64,000 nt of DNA. Origin: Novibacillus thermophilus (GTDB lineage Bacteria; Bacillota; Bacilli; Thermoactinomycetales; Novibacillaceae). This document shows positions 1 through 9,743 of the stretch, one piece after another (the stretch's first letter is position 1; the number at the start of each line of letters is the position of its first letter). The notes below the pieces were generated by a model. The model was not told the DNA's origin, did not search any database, and saw only the letters and a program-made list of their open reading frames with translations. Position numbers and translations under genes: made by a program. The DNA is taken from positions 2,108,001 to 2,172,000 of the forward strand of contig NZ_CP019699.1 in the NCBI RefSeq assembly GCF_002005165.1, given 5' to 3'.

Positions 1-198
1 TTATCGCTTTCATTTTTTCATATTGTCTTCTGTTTTTCATGCGACGATTTTGACTTTTTTTACGAATTTTTTACCTCTTTTATTTAGACAAGACAAAGGC
101 AAAAAATTATAGAAATAAATCAAAATAGTGTTATAGATGAAAAAGAGTGTTTGTTTACAATGAACATGAACATTCGGTGATCGATTGGTGAGGGAAAA

Positions 199-969
199 AT
201 GTTAAAAACAGGATTGTGTTCGGTGACATTCAGAAAATTTAGCGCGGAGAAAATCGTCGAATTGGCTGCAAAAGCGGGCTTGGAAGGAATTGAATGGGGC
301 GGGGACGTCCACGTTCCTCCCGGAAACTTTATTCGTGCCGCTGAAGTGGGCAAAATGACGAGAGAGGCCGGTTTAGAAGTGGTTTCATACGGTTCGTATT
401 ACCGAGTAGGGTGCGGGGATGAGAATGAAGCTGCTTTTGAGACCGTGCTGGAAACCGCTGTTCAGATGAAAGCGCCCGCGATTCGCGTTTGGGCGGGCAA
501 CCGCGGGTCGGATGAGGCGGATGAGGAGGACTGGGAAAGAGTCGTAATCGATTCCAAACGAATGGCCTCTTTGGCGGAAATGAAAGGGCTCTCTGTCAAT
601 TATGAATATCACGGTGGAACGCTAACGGATACGAAAGAAAGTGCGTTGCGCCTCATGAAGGAGGTGAATCACCATCGTTTAGGCATTTACTGGCAACCTG
701 CGGTCGGACAGGATATACGATCGCGCCTTGCAAGTATTCAAGACATCCGACGTTGGCTTGCGCATGTGCACGTTTTTCATTGGGACCAAAAACAGAACCG
801 ACTTCCGCTCGTAGAAGGAGTAGCAGAATGGGAGCACTATCTGTCGTTACTGATGGATACAAAATTCGACCGTTACGTAATGTTAGAGTTCGTAAAGGAA
901 GACAATCCCGAACAGTTTTTGCAAGATGCTAAAGTTTTAAAAGAACTCGTTCAAGAGCAAACCCGATGA
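199..969 (+). CDS. Sugar phosphate isomerase/epimerase-like TIM-barrel protein
   Basis: 256-residue protein of the xylose isomerase-like / AP endonuclease 2 TIM-barrel superfamily. The N-terminus (LCSVTFRKF, then AGLEGIEWGGD) is the usual first barrel strand and helix, and the acidic and His positions (EYHGG near residue 138, VHVFHWD near 193, MLEF near 231) lie where metal ligands sit in this superfamily. It probably isomerises or epimerises a sugar or sugar acid in the cytoplasm. The start is supported by GGTGAGGG just upstream of the ATG. It is the first gene of a carbohydrate ABC/two-component/heparinase-like operon, so it likely acts on a product of that polysaccharide route. The substrate cannot be told from sequence. 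The 198 bases upstream are AT-rich and must carry the promoter, but I see no convincing -35/-10 pair. Confidence 0.8.
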   Translation: MLKTGLCSVTFRKFSAEKIVELAAKAGLEGIEWGGDVHVPPGNFIRAAEVGKMTREAGLEVVSYGSYYRVGCGDENEAAFETVLETAVQMKAPAIRVWAGNRGSDEADEEDWERVVIDSKRMASLAEMKGLSVNYEYHGGTLTDTKESALRLMKEVNHHRLGIYWQPAVGQDIRSRLASIQDIRRWLAHVHVFHWDQKQNRLPLVEGVAEWEHYLSLLMDTKFDRYVMLEFVKEDNPEQFLQDAKVLKELVQEQTR

Positions 970-1067
970 ACGACAGAAGGTCGAGTACGAAAAAGCTGAC
1001 AATAGTAAAGTCAACGTCGTGTTAGATACCGCTATATAACACCGTGGAAAAAAGAGGTGAATTCTCA

Positions 1068-2009
1068 TTGAGGCCTAAAGCAGAGGGACCGGTACTGCCA
1101 CAAATGTTGTCATTAAAAAAGAAAAAGTCACCGTTGGATCGGAAGGAGGCCTTCACAGGGTTTCTTTTCGTGGCTCCGTTACTCCTGGGGATTTGCGTAC
1201 TAACCTTAATCCCTGTAATCGCTACGTTTGCACTCAGTTTCACCGAGTGGAATTTTATTGCGGGTATCGAGCAATTACAGTGGGTAGGGTTGGAAAATTT
1301 TCAACAGTTGGCACAAGATACGGTGTTCTTAAAATCTTTGGCCAACAATGCCATTTTTATGTTGACGACACCGATCTGCATGATAATATCTCTGTTGCTC
1401 GCGATTATCATTAACAAATACGTTTACATGAAAGATTACTTTAAAGTGGTGTATTTTTTGCCCTATGTCTCAAGTGTCGTGGCTGTTGCCGTTGTGTGGC
1501 AGGTCTTATTTCACCCATCTGCTGGTCCGATTAACCAGTTCCTGATGGCTTTAGGGATTGACAATCCGCCCAAATGGATTGCCGATCCACAGTTTGCGCT
1601 TGTATCTGTCATGTCCATACACGTGTGGATTTCAATAGGATTTAACATGATTGTTTACATAGCCGGGTTGCAAACGCTTCCTAAAGAGTTGTACGAAGCA
1701 GCTGACATGGACGGTGCCAACGTCTGGGTCAAATTGAGGTACATTACATTTCCGCTACTGTCTCCGACGTCATTTTTTTTACTGGTTACAGGCATTATCT
1801 CGACTTTTAAAGTGTTCGATTTGATTGCCGTTTTAACCCAAGGAGGCCCGATGCACGCCACAAGCGTCATTGTTTGGGACTTGTACGAAACGGCCTTTAT
1901 CCATTTGGATATCGGTTACGCCTCGTCCATGGCTTTCGTGTTGTTCTTGTTCGTCATCTTGATCACACTCATTCAGTGGATAGGTCAAAAAAAATGGGTG
2001 AATTATTAG
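1068..2009 (+). CDS. Sugar ABC transporter permease (MalF/UgpA type)
   Basis: Integral membrane subunit of a CUT1 carbohydrate importer with about six transmembrane segments. The cytoplasmic EAA loop is visible as YEAADMDGANVWVKLRYITFP, cut here only by its position around residues 215-235. The reading frame opens at a GTG at 1044, but AAGAGGTGA at 1051-1059 lies inside that extension and is ideally spaced (8 nt) from the TTG at 1068, so TTG is preferred. A basic stretch (KKKKSPLDRK) precedes the first membrane helix. It pairs with the permease at 2024 and the lipoprotein at 2977. No ATPase is encoded in this operon, so a shared MsmX-like ATPase from elsewhere probably energises it, as is usual in Bacillales. 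Confidence 0.88.
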   Translation: MRPKAEGPVLPQMLSLKKKKSPLDRKEAFTGFLFVAPLLLGICVLTLIPVIATFALSFTEWNFIAGIEQLQWVGLENFQQLAQDTVFLKSLANNAIFMLTTPICMIISLLLAIIINKYVYMKDYFKVVYFLPYVSSVVAVAVVWQVLFHPSAGPINQFLMALGIDNPPKWIADPQFALVSVMSIHVWISIGFNMIVYIAGLQTLPKELYEAADMDGANVWVKLRYITFPLLSPTSFFLLVTGIISTFKVFDLIAVLTQGGPMHATSVIVWDLYETAFIHLDIGYASSMAFVLFLFVILITLIQWIGQKKWVNY

Positions 2010-2023
2010 GGAGGAGAGGCTGT

Positions 2024-2857
2024 ATGGCCGACGCCATTAACGTAAAAAAGATGGTCGTCACCATCATCATGTTTCTGGGCAGTATTCTATTTTTATTGCC
2101 GTTTATTTGGATGTTATCCACTTCCTTTAAAATTGAAGCGGACGTCTTCAAATTCCCGATCGAATGGATTCCTAAACGCTGGAACGGCCTGAACAACTAT
2201 CGAGAAGTGTGGTTTGGGGACTATCCCTTTTATATCTACTATTGGAATTCGATTAAAGTGAGTGTGCTCACAACCGCGTTGTCGGCAACAGTGACATGTT
2301 TAGCCGCTTACGGCTTTTCCAAAGTCAAATTTCCGGCTGGAAAATGGCTGTTTTTCGTCGTTTTAGCCACTTACATGATCCCGCCACAAGCGATGTTAGT
2401 GCCGCAGTTTATTTTGTACCGGAGTATCGGGTTGTTTGACAGCCACTTGGGGTTAATCTTGTTGGGAAGCTTTAGTGCATTAGGTACGTTTATGCTGCGG
2501 CAGTTTTTTATGGGTGTCCACGACGACTACATTGATGCCGCCAAAATCGACGGTGCCGGGCATTGGCGAATTTTTCGTTCGGTGGCTTTTCCGATGGTCC
2601 GTCCGGCTGTTTCGACCTATGTCATCTTAAGATTTATCTGGACGTGGAACGACTATCAGAACCCATTGATTTTCCTGAGAACTGACCGCTTATACACGAT
2701 CCAATTAGCCATGCAGAAATTCACCACGATTAACGGTGAATTTTATTCACTCATTATGGCCGCTGCCGTTTCGGCGATTGTTCCGTTAATCATCGTTTTT
2801 ATCATTGGTCAAAAACAGGTGATCGAAGGAATTTCTCTCGGGGGAGTGAAAGGTTAA
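2024..2857 (+). CDS. Sugar ABC transporter permease (MalG/UgpE type)
   Basis: 277-residue second permease of the CUT1 importer. It starts MADAINVKKMVV, has a first helix ending in PFIWMLSTSFK (a very typical MalG-family opening), an EAA loop (DAAKIDGAGHWRIFR) and the family C-terminus GISLGGVKG. A longer frame runs back to 1874 inside the previous gene. GGGAGGAGAG at 2009-2018 places the ATG at 2024 at good spacing, so the longer version is rejected. The start lies 14 bases after the preceding stop, so the two permeases are almost certainly co-translated. Confidence 0.9.
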   Translation: MADAINVKKMVVTIIMFLGSILFLLPFIWMLSTSFKIEADVFKFPIEWIPKRWNGLNNYREVWFGDYPFYIYYWNSIKVSVLTTALSATVTCLAAYGFSKVKFPAGKWLFFVVLATYMIPPQAMLVPQFILYRSIGLFDSHLGLILLGSFSALGTFMLRQFFMGVHDDYIDAAKIDGAGHWRIFRSVAFPMVRPAVSTYVILRFIWTWNDYQNPLIFLRTDRLYTIQLAMQKFTTINGEFYSLIMAAAVSAIVPLIIVFIIGQKQVIEGISLGGVKG

Positions 2858-2893
2858 TGTCAATATATTGGTAATCTAGGTAAAATTACTTTC

Positions 2894-2908
2894 GTGATGT
2901 AGCATCAC
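2894..2908. repeat. Small perfect hairpin between permease and binding-protein genes
   Basis: GTGATG-TAG-CATCAC is a perfect 6-bp stem with a three-base loop in the 119-base gap between permease and solute-binding lipoprotein. It has no following T-run, so it is not a classical terminator. Such stems inside ABC operons can stabilise the separate binding-protein mRNA; that role is inference. Confidence 0.35.
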
Positions 2909-2976
2909 ATATTTGTTAAATTGGCAATGAAAGGGCTTTCTATCAAATGAAAAATGGAAAGGCGGGGGGAGTTGAG

Positions 2977-4353
2977 ATGAAGGCGAAGGCCAAGATTTTC
3001 GTGATTTGTATGTTGTTGACCGGTGTTTTAGCGGCATGTGGAGGCGGAGGAGAAGAGACGGCCGCAACCGAGGAAGGGGGAGCGAATGCTGAAGGATCAC
3101 GTGACAACGTAACAATTAAACTTCATACTCACGGTAACGAAGCGAACTATAACTGGAAGGAGACGCTGGCCGCTTTTGAAGAAGAATATCCTAACATTGA
3201 CGTTGACTTAATCATCCTGAGTGAAAAAGGGGATACGCAAGAGGCGATGAAGAAGTTGGATTTGGCAGCGGCATCCGGAGAAGCGATGGATGTCCTGATG
3301 TTCAGCGATCCGGCGTCTTATGCCCAACGAGTAGGCGCTGGGATGGTGGCGCCCATTGACGAGTTCATTGTGGAGGAAGGGTACGACGTTCATGAGGAGT
3401 ATAAGGTCGATACGAGCTTAGGCGGCAAATATTACGCTCTTCCGGGTAAATTCAACCCGTGGTATGTACTCTTGAACAAAGATCATTTAGAGGAAGCTGG
3501 GTTGGAAGTTCCTGAAGACTGGACTTGGGATGAATTTATGGAATACGCCAAAAAACTGACAGTGGGCGAGGGAAGTGAGAAGCGTTACGGGACGTTCTTC
3601 TTTGGTCCGCAAGACGGTTCGTGGATGGAGTACTTGAAACTCGCAATGGCGAGTGAGCCGGAAAACACTGAATTTCTTAAAGACGACGGCACGTCGAATC
3701 TCGACAGTCCATTTTTTCGCAAGACGTTGGAAATACGCCTAAAAATGGAGCAGGAAGACCAGTCCGTCACGCCTTATACAGATTTGATTTCCCAGAAGCT
3801 GCACTACCGGAATCAGTTTTTTAATCAAGATGCGAGCATGATTTTAATCGGGAGTTGGATGAATACAGAGTTAGGGGGCACAGATCAGTTCCCGTTGGAC
3901 TTTAATGTCGCGGTCGCACCGTACCCGAAAAATGACCCGAATGATGAGGGAGGATTTACTCCGGTCACGACAGACTTTATGTCCGTCGCTTCAAATTCGG
4001 AGCACACGCAAGAGGCCTATACGTTTATTCGTTGGTACACGACTGAAGGCCAATTAATACAAGGGAAGAACATTCCGTCGTGGAATAAAGTGAGTGAAGA
4101 CGATTTGGACCGCATTGTCGATACAATACTGTCGGGAACGAATAACCCAGAGAAAGTGGATAAAGCGTCGCTCCTCAAGGTGTTGTCGGAAGCGAAATCT
4201 TCTAAAATGACTTCGCCGGCTTCCTATCAGGCCGAAGTTTACAAAGTCATCAGTGAAGAATATGAGAAATTGATCTTTGGTGAGCAAGACATTGATACGA
4301 TGATCAAAGTCTCACAAGAGAGGGTGCAGGACGTTATCGAAAACAACGGGTAA
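2977..4353 (+). CDS. Carbohydrate ABC transporter substrate-binding lipoprotein
   Basis: 458-residue extracellular solute-binding protein of cluster family 1. The signal peptide (MKAKAKIFVICMLLTG) ends in the lipobox VLAAC, so the mature protein is lipid-anchored at the Cys. A Gly/Glu/Ala-rich linker precedes the sugar-binding domain, which begins TIKLHTHGNEANYNW. An alternative ATG at 2947 would add ten residues before the charged N-region; GGCGGGGGGAG upstream of 2977 supports the shorter form. Partner of the permeases at 1068 and 2024. The substrate is probably an oligosaccharide released by enzymes such as the heparinase-like protein downstream; this is inferred from context. Confidence 0.88.
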   Translation: MKAKAKIFVICMLLTGVLAACGGGGEETAATEEGGANAEGSRDNVTIKLHTHGNEANYNWKETLAAFEEEYPNIDVDLIILSEKGDTQEAMKKLDLAAASGEAMDVLMFSDPASYAQRVGAGMVAPIDEFIVEEGYDVHEEYKVDTSLGGKYYALPGKFNPWYVLLNKDHLEEAGLEVPEDWTWDEFMEYAKKLTVGEGSEKRYGTFFFGPQDGSWMEYLKLAMASEPENTEFLKDDGTSNLDSPFFRKTLEIRLKMEQEDQSVTPYTDLISQKLHYRNQFFNQDASMILIGSWMNTELGGTDQFPLDFNVAVAPYPKNDPNDEGGFTPVTTDFMSVASNSEHTQEAYTFIRWYTTEGQLIQGKNIPSWNKVSEDDLDRIVDTILSGTNNPEKVDKASLLKVLSEAKSSKMTSPASYQAEVYKVISEEYEKLIFGEQDIDTMIKVSQERVQDVIENNG

Positions 4354-4416
4354 CGGTTTGATAAGATAAATGATACAGGGGGTGGTCCCCATCTTTTCTC
4401 TAAGAAGGGGTTCGCT

Positions 4417-6222
4417 ATGTGGAGTTGGATCCATCAACTGGTGGCGGATCAATCACTGCGTTCAAAAATGATGCTAGCGACTGTGGTATGTATTGTTGTG
4501 CCAGTATGTACGACCCTGATCATTTATACTTTTCAAACGAGAGAAGCCGTAAAAGAGCAAGCGGTTGCAAATGCAGAGCGGGAGCTTCAGCTGACGGAAG
4601 CCTACGTATCGAAGTTGTTGGAAGACATGCTCTACATCGCGAATTTCGTGCAGATGGACTCTGAGATCAATACGATATTAAAGGGAAAAGAAAACACCAG
4701 GAACAGCCCACAACAAACTGAAGACACATATGAGGCGTTTATCGATGACAGCAAGGTTAGGAAAACGATGGATAACATCACGTTAGTTGGCGAGAAATCT
4801 TACGTAACCATCCTGCTAACAAGTGGTCAAGCATATGCCAATTATTCGACGAGTGAGTACGATCCAGTCACGATGTTTCAAGAGCGATGGTTTCATCAGC
4901 TGAGAGACGTATACGGGTTTGAGTCATACTGGATTGGCAGTCACCCGACAGTTTTTAAATCGGAAAAGAAGGGCAACCCTTATCAAATTTCAGTTGCAAG
5001 AACACTTCGTGACGGAAGTTCCAACATATACGGGTATGTTGTCGTTTCATTGGATGAGAATCAGTTCAGCAAAATATTCGAGAATGTGGCGGCCAATGAG
5101 GAGATGATGTTGGTCGATGCGTCACACCAAATTATATCGCATAAAGATGACGACAGAATTGGTGAGACACTTTCATATTTGAAGGGAAGGCCTAGAAACG
5201 AAGCTTCAACGATTGTCCGAATATCCGACGAAGATTATCTCGTTTCTAGGCGTTCCATTCCGTTCGTCGATTGGCAGCTCGTTTCGCTGACCCCGTATAA
5301 ACAAGCCGTATCCGACATTCATTCAATCTTCCATAAGGTGTTTATGGCGGAACTCGTATTGTTTGTCGCCTTCCTGTTTATTTTGGCTTATTTTTTACGG
5401 GTGATTGTACAGCCGATCGTTCATTTAGGAAGCGTGGCGGACGCTGTACAGCAAGGGGATTTAACGGTACGTTCACGGATTAAGGGCAAGGACGAAATTG
5501 GGCGTCTGGCCGAATCGTTTGACCTCATGCTTGATCGTATAAATGCGATGATCCGAGACATTACCGAAACACAGGAGAGAAAGAGAAAAGCTGAACTGGC
5601 GATGTTACAGGCTCAAATTAACCCACACTTTCTGTTTAATGCACTCAATTCCATTCGGATGAAAGTAATGCGAAAAGGGGACATAGAGAGCTCAGAGATG
5701 ATCAGCTCTTTATCTAAATTGTTGAGAATGACGATCGACCAAGGCAGAGAAACAATTCCCTTCCGGAAAGAAATCGATATTGCCAAAGACTACATTCACC
5801 TGATGAACATGAGGCGATCGACAGAGGTCCAATTGGATATTCATGTGTCCACAGATGCGTATTTAGAAGAAATACCGCGCTTCATCTTACAACCGATTAT
5901 TGAGAATTCAATTATTCACGGCTTTAGCCAAGACGGCGGCACGATTTCATTAGACGCATATGTCGAGGAAGATGTTTTTGTCATCCAAATTGAAGATAAC
6001 GGGCGAGGGATGTCCAGAAAAAAGCTGGAGCACGTACAGGAGTCACTGATAGCGGACACCGCCACAGCTGAGGGTGACGGAGAGAGAAAAGGCTTCTCCA
6101 ATATAGGGTTATCCAATGTTTTTGAACGCATGCGGATGACGTTTGGGACAGCATTCCGCATGCGTTTGGAAAGTAAAGAGGGTCAAGGTACCAAAGTAAT
6201 CATGTTTATACCGAGGAGGTAA
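4417..6222 (+). CDS. YesM-like membrane sensor histidine kinase
   Basis: 601-residue LytS/YesM-family sensor. A membrane helix lies near residues 18-40, followed by an extracellular sensor domain, a second helix around 308-328 and a HAMP domain at about 328-382 (VIVQPIVHLG to MLDRINAM). The phosphoacceptor His is about residue 404 in QINPHFLFNALNS, the signature of this subfamily. N and G boxes follow (IIENSIIHGF, DNGRGMS). It should sense a carbohydrate outside the cell and phosphorylate the AraC-type regulator encoded 9 bases downstream. The pair probably controls the flanking ABC and polysaccharide genes, as YesMN-type pairs do in Bacillus and Paenibacillus. Confidence 0.9.
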   Translation: MWSWIHQLVADQSLRSKMMLATVVCIVVPVCTTLIIYTFQTREAVKEQAVANAERELQLTEAYVSKLLEDMLYIANFVQMDSEINTILKGKENTRNSPQQTEDTYEAFIDDSKVRKTMDNITLVGEKSYVTILLTSGQAYANYSTSEYDPVTMFQERWFHQLRDVYGFESYWIGSHPTVFKSEKKGNPYQISVARTLRDGSSNIYGYVVVSLDENQFSKIFENVAANEEMMLVDASHQIISHKDDDRIGETLSYLKGRPRNEASTIVRISDEDYLVSRRSIPFVDWQLVSLTPYKQAVSDIHSIFHKVFMAELVLFVAFLFILAYFLRVIVQPIVHLGSVADAVQQGDLTVRSRIKGKDEIGRLAESFDLMLDRINAMIRDITETQERKRKAELAMLQAQINPHFLFNALNSIRMKVMRKGDIESSEMISSLSKLLRMTIDQGRETIPFRKEIDIAKDYIHLMNMRRSTEVQLDIHVSTDAYLEEIPRFILQPIIENSIIHGFSQDGGTISLDAYVEEDVFVIQIEDNGRGMSRKKLEHVQESLIADTATAEGDGERKGFSNIGLSNVFERMRMTFGTAFRMRLESKEGQGTKVIMFIPRR

Positions 6223-6231
6223 GAGGATTCC

Positions 6232-7848
6232 ATGTATAACGTGATGCTGGTAGACGACGATTACCCGGTATTAGAACTGTTGTCGGAAACGGTAGAGTGG
6301 GAGAAGTTAGGCCTTCGGCTTCAAAGTGTTCACGAAAATGGCGCCAGTGCACTCAGTCATGCGTTAAAGGAAATGCCTGACATTTTGATTACAGATATCG
6401 GAATGCCGGAGATGAACGGCATTGAGTTAACGAAAAAGCTTAAACAGAGAAAACCTAATTTACAGGTGGCGATCCTTTCCTGCCACAGTGAATTTACATT
6501 TGCACAACAAGCATTGCGGTTAAACGTTCAAGAGTATATTTTGAAGGACACACTCGATCTGGATGACTTGAGGGACGTTTTACTGAGCATCAGAGAAAGT
6601 CTGGAAAAAGAAAGAGAGGCCGATGCCGTTAAGTTGAATTTACAGCGCATAGTCGAACGGAACAAGGAGTTAAGCAGAGAAGAATTTGTGCGCAAAACCG
6701 TTCATCAGCCGATTTACGACGAAACAAAGTGGTATGCGGAAGCGAGAACGTTTGGGCTGCAACTGGAAAGCACGGCTTACTTTCCAGTACTGTGCTTCAT
6801 CCATCATTACCGGTCCGAAAAACAGCGCTTCTCCTCGGAGGATACACTTCAATTTGCAGTCGCTAACGTCATTCGGGAAATGCTCCACAAACACTTTCCC
6901 CAGGCTGTCTACTTTTATTACGGCATCAACGAATCATTTATTCTTTTCCCCTATCACTTTGACTTAAAGACGAGCGACTACGATAAAGCCGCCGACAGTA
7001 TGAAACACATTCAAAGCGCGCTGCGACGGTCATTGGGTGTGTCGATGTCATTTATAGTGGGAGAGGTTTGTTGCGATCCAAACAGTTTCAAGCAAGAACT
7101 GGCTGATTTACTGTTCAACACTCAGCAGCGATTTTACGTGCAACCTGACGCGATTGAACAGAAGAGAAACCGGGAACAAGGAAAAGACGGGTTGTTTTAT
7201 TGGTACGATCAGGCGGTCATGGAACTGAGGGAATTGTTTGTGAAAAAGGATAAGCGTCAAGTGGCTAAAACCGTGACAGGGTGGATCAAGTTTATGGGCG
7301 AGGAATGTTTTCCTCCCGAAGCAGTGAAAGGATGGGTGTTAAAACTGTTGTTGGACATTAAGGTGGAATTGAAGGACTTACACCTGTTTCATTCGTCCTA
7401 CACGACAGATACCTTGCACAGAGAAATTTTTGAAATCGGTTCCTTAAGTGAATTGAAAGATTGGTTAATCAGTTATCTCGAATCGTCACTAACCCATACA
7501 GGAGAGCATTTCGGGAAGATCCGGAGACGTGAAATTTTAGATGCGTGCCATTATGTCGTGATGAATTTAGATAAGAAAATCAGCCTGGAAGAAATCGCCG
7601 GTCATCTTTACTTAAACCCGAGTTACTTTAGCCGGTTATTCAAAAAAGAAGTCGGCGAAACATTTGTCGAATACGTGACAAAGACCAAAATGAAGCGGGC
7701 AAAGGAGCTTCTCGACGTGACAAGCGACTCAGTGGGAGAAGTTGCACAAAGACTCGGCTACGATAATCAAAGTTACTTTATTAAATTGTTTAAGGATCAT
7801 GTTGGAGTGACACCGATGGAGTACAGAATCCGCCATAAAAACGTTTAG
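6232..7848 (+). CDS. YesN-like response regulator with AraC DNA-binding domain
   Basis: 538-residue response regulator. The receiver domain has the acidic pair VDDD near the N-terminus and phospho-acceptor Asp at about residue 55 (LITDIGMPEMNG). A long middle region follows, then a C-terminal AraC/XylS double helix-turn-helix (EEIAGHLYLNPSYFSRLFKK and GEVAQRLGYDNQSYFIKLFK). A strong GAGGAGGTAAG precedes the ATG. It is the cognate partner of the kinase immediately upstream and is expected to activate this operon. No operator could be assigned. Confidence 0.92.
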   Translation: MYNVMLVDDDYPVLELLSETVEWEKLGLRLQSVHENGASALSHALKEMPDILITDIGMPEMNGIELTKKLKQRKPNLQVAILSCHSEFTFAQQALRLNVQEYILKDTLDLDDLRDVLLSIRESLEKEREADAVKLNLQRIVERNKELSREEFVRKTVHQPIYDETKWYAEARTFGLQLESTAYFPVLCFIHHYRSEKQRFSSEDTLQFAVANVIREMLHKHFPQAVYFYYGINESFILFPYHFDLKTSDYDKAADSMKHIQSALRRSLGVSMSFIVGEVCCDPNSFKQELADLLFNTQQRFYVQPDAIEQKRNREQGKDGLFYWYDQAVMELRELFVKKDKRQVAKTVTGWIKFMGEECFPPEAVKGWVLKLLLDIKVELKDLHLFHSSYTTDTLHREIFEIGSLSELKDWLISYLESSLTHTGEHFGKIRRREILDACHYVVMNLDKKISLEEIAGHLYLNPSYFSRLFKKEVGETFVEYVTKTKMKRAKELLDVTSDSVGEVAQRLGYDNQSYFIKLFKDHVGVTPMEYRIRHKNV

Positions 7849-7859
7849 AGGGTTGTGTT

Positions 7860-9701
7860 ATGAAGCGAGATCAAATTCAAAAGTGTTTGCACGACTATAG
7901 AGTTAAAGGGCCTTCCCTCCTGCTTCCCGAAGTGGAAGACCTTGACAATTGGTGGAGCACTTTTCATCAGGATAAGGCCTATAAATTTCTTTTGGACGAA
8001 ATACGAGAGGAGGCCGGAAAACTCATTCACGGCCAAGACCCGGAGCTGACATATTCCTTATTTCAGGCCTTCTGGGACAACGGGTCGAGGGTCGAATACG
8101 AAGAAGTTTATTTTCGGAAAAGAAGGCGACTGAATACGTTTGCCATGATGTCGTTACTTGATCCTGATCAACAAGTGTTTCGTGAAGCCCTGCAGAATAC
8201 CTTGTGGTCCATTTGCAATGAGTATACGTGGTGTCTGCCCGCCCATTTAAGTCACGGCCGAACGAACATCCACTTTTCTCTTGAGGGCCACGCTGACGAT
8301 CCGCACAGTGACGCTCTAGAGATCGATTTGTTTGCTGCGGAGACCGCCTTTTCCTTAAGTGAAATCTTAAGTTTAACAGACCGGTTCTTACATCCGTTGA
8401 TAAAAGGGAGAATACATGAAGAAGTTTACCGAAGAATTTTTCGACCTTACGTTCAGAATGTTTACCATTGGGAAACGGCAACGCACAATTGGTCGGCAGT
8501 TTGTGCCGGTTCGATTGGCGCGGCTGCGCTGCACTTAATCGATGATGTGGATGACCTATCTCTCATTCTAGAGAAGGTCCTACATTCTTTGGAATTTTAT
8601 TTAGCTGGTTTCAATGAAGACGGCGTTTGTAGAGAGGGTTACATGTATTGGCAATACGGATTTGGGTACTACGTTTACTTCGCTGACTTATTGAAAAAGA
8701 GAACAGGGGGGAAGATTGATTTATTTCAGTCTGAAAAAGTACATCAAATAGCTCGTTTTCAGCAAAAAGTCTTTATGGAAGGAAATGCGGTGATTAATTT
8801 TTCCGACTGTCCTTCCCATGTCCGTGTGTTTCTCGGCATGACTCACTATTTAAAACAGCGCTATCCGGATCTTGACGTCCCCGTCACACGTCTTCGCGCA
8901 AAATACACGGACGATCATTGTAGTCGGTGGGCGCCGGCGATCAGAAATTTAGTGTGGTTTTGTCCCGAAGAGAAAGGCGAACCTTGGCGGGCGGCAACCT
9001 ACTACTTAGATGCTTCCCAATGGTATATGTCAAGGCACGTATCCCGTTCGGGTGTCTACGTATTCGCCGCAAAAGGAGGTCACAATGCAGAGCCCCACAA
9101 TCATAACGACCTCGGGCATTTTATCTTTCACGCGAGGGGAGAAACCTTTTTGAATGACTTGGGGTGTGGCTTGTACAACAAAGCCTACTTCAGCCCGGAA
9201 AGGTATTCGATCAACTGCAATGGATCACAAGGTCATTCCGTACCTGTGATCAATCATCAATTCCAGTGTGAAGGGATTTCACAGCGTGCGTTTGTCGAAG
9301 AAGCCGCGTACGGGAATCAGGTCGACTCGTTTACGTTCAACTTGACGAAGGCTTACCGCATCCCCCATTTACAGCGATTGACCAGGCGGTTCACTTGGCA
9401 CAAAACGCATCGTCCGACGTTGATTCTGGAAGACAGCTATGTTTTCACTGAAGAACCGGAATCGATCGTTGAAAGATTTGTGACACCAATTGCTTCGATC
9501 GATGAGTACGCTGACGAGCTTAAGCTTGTGGGCAAGCACTGTTTGCACATTACATTTGATCGCAAAGTGCTTGAGCCGAAAATTCAAACGTTAGATTTTA
9601 TCGATCACGATCATCGTAAAGTTGAGCAATTTGCGATAGATTTTACTCTTGTAAAACCCCGAAAGGAAAGCAAAGCGCGGTTTGTGTTTCATTTTGAATG
9701 A
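7860..9701 (+). CDS. Heparinase II/III-like protein
   Basis: 613 residues; an all-alpha N-terminal half (about 1-370) followed by the beta-sandwich heparinase II/III domain. The family signature is seen at about residues 407-420 (GHNAEPHNHNDLGHF, His- and Asn-rich), followed by FLNDLGCGLYNKAYF and NGSQGHSVPVING-like spacing. Members are polysaccharide lyases or oligouronide lyases acting on uronic-acid-containing glycans. No signal peptide is visible at the N-terminus (MKRDQIQKCLHDYR), so it probably works in the cytoplasm on imported oligosaccharides. It lies 11 bases after the regulator. The exact substrate is unknown; neighbouring DUF2264 and rhamnose genes suggest a rhamnose/uronate-containing glycan. 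Confidence 0.8.
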   Translation: MKRDQIQKCLHDYRVKGPSLLLPEVEDLDNWWSTFHQDKAYKFLLDEIREEAGKLIHGQDPELTYSLFQAFWDNGSRVEYEEVYFRKRRRLNTFAMMSLLDPDQQVFREALQNTLWSICNEYTWCLPAHLSHGRTNIHFSLEGHADDPHSDALEIDLFAAETAFSLSEILSLTDRFLHPLIKGRIHEEVYRRIFRPYVQNVYHWETATHNWSAVCAGSIGAAALHLIDDVDDLSLILEKVLHSLEFYLAGFNEDGVCREGYMYWQYGFGYYVYFADLLKKRTGGKIDLFQSEKVHQIARFQQKVFMEGNAVINFSDCPSHVRVFLGMTHYLKQRYPDLDVPVTRLRAKYTDDHCSRWAPAIRNLVWFCPEEKGEPWRAATYYLDASQWYMSRHVSRSGVYVFAAKGGHNAEPHNHNDLGHFIFHARGETFLNDLGCGLYNKAYFSPERYSINCNGSQGHSVPVINHQFQCEGISQRAFVEEAAYGNQVDSFTFNLTKAYRIPHLQRLTRRFTWHKTHRPTLILEDSYVFTEEPESIVERFVTPIASIDEYADELKLVGKHCLHITFDRKVLEPKIQTLDFIDHDHRKVEQFAIDFTLVKPRKESKARFVFHFE

Positions 9702-9743
9702 GTATAGATGCGCCTAGGTTGAAGGCGAGGAGGAGAGGAACAA

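Noticed and set aside
1-198. Promoter at TAGACA (85-90) with a TTATAG-like -10
   Set aside because: Both hexamers are poor, so I could not place it with confidence.
1874-2023. 50-codon N-terminal extension of the second permease
   Set aside because: It lies inside the first permease gene, and a strong SD favours ATG 2024.
8023-8481. 152-codon minus-strand frame opposite the heparinase-like gene
   Set aside because: No domain, no good ribosome site, and fully antisense to a conserved protein.
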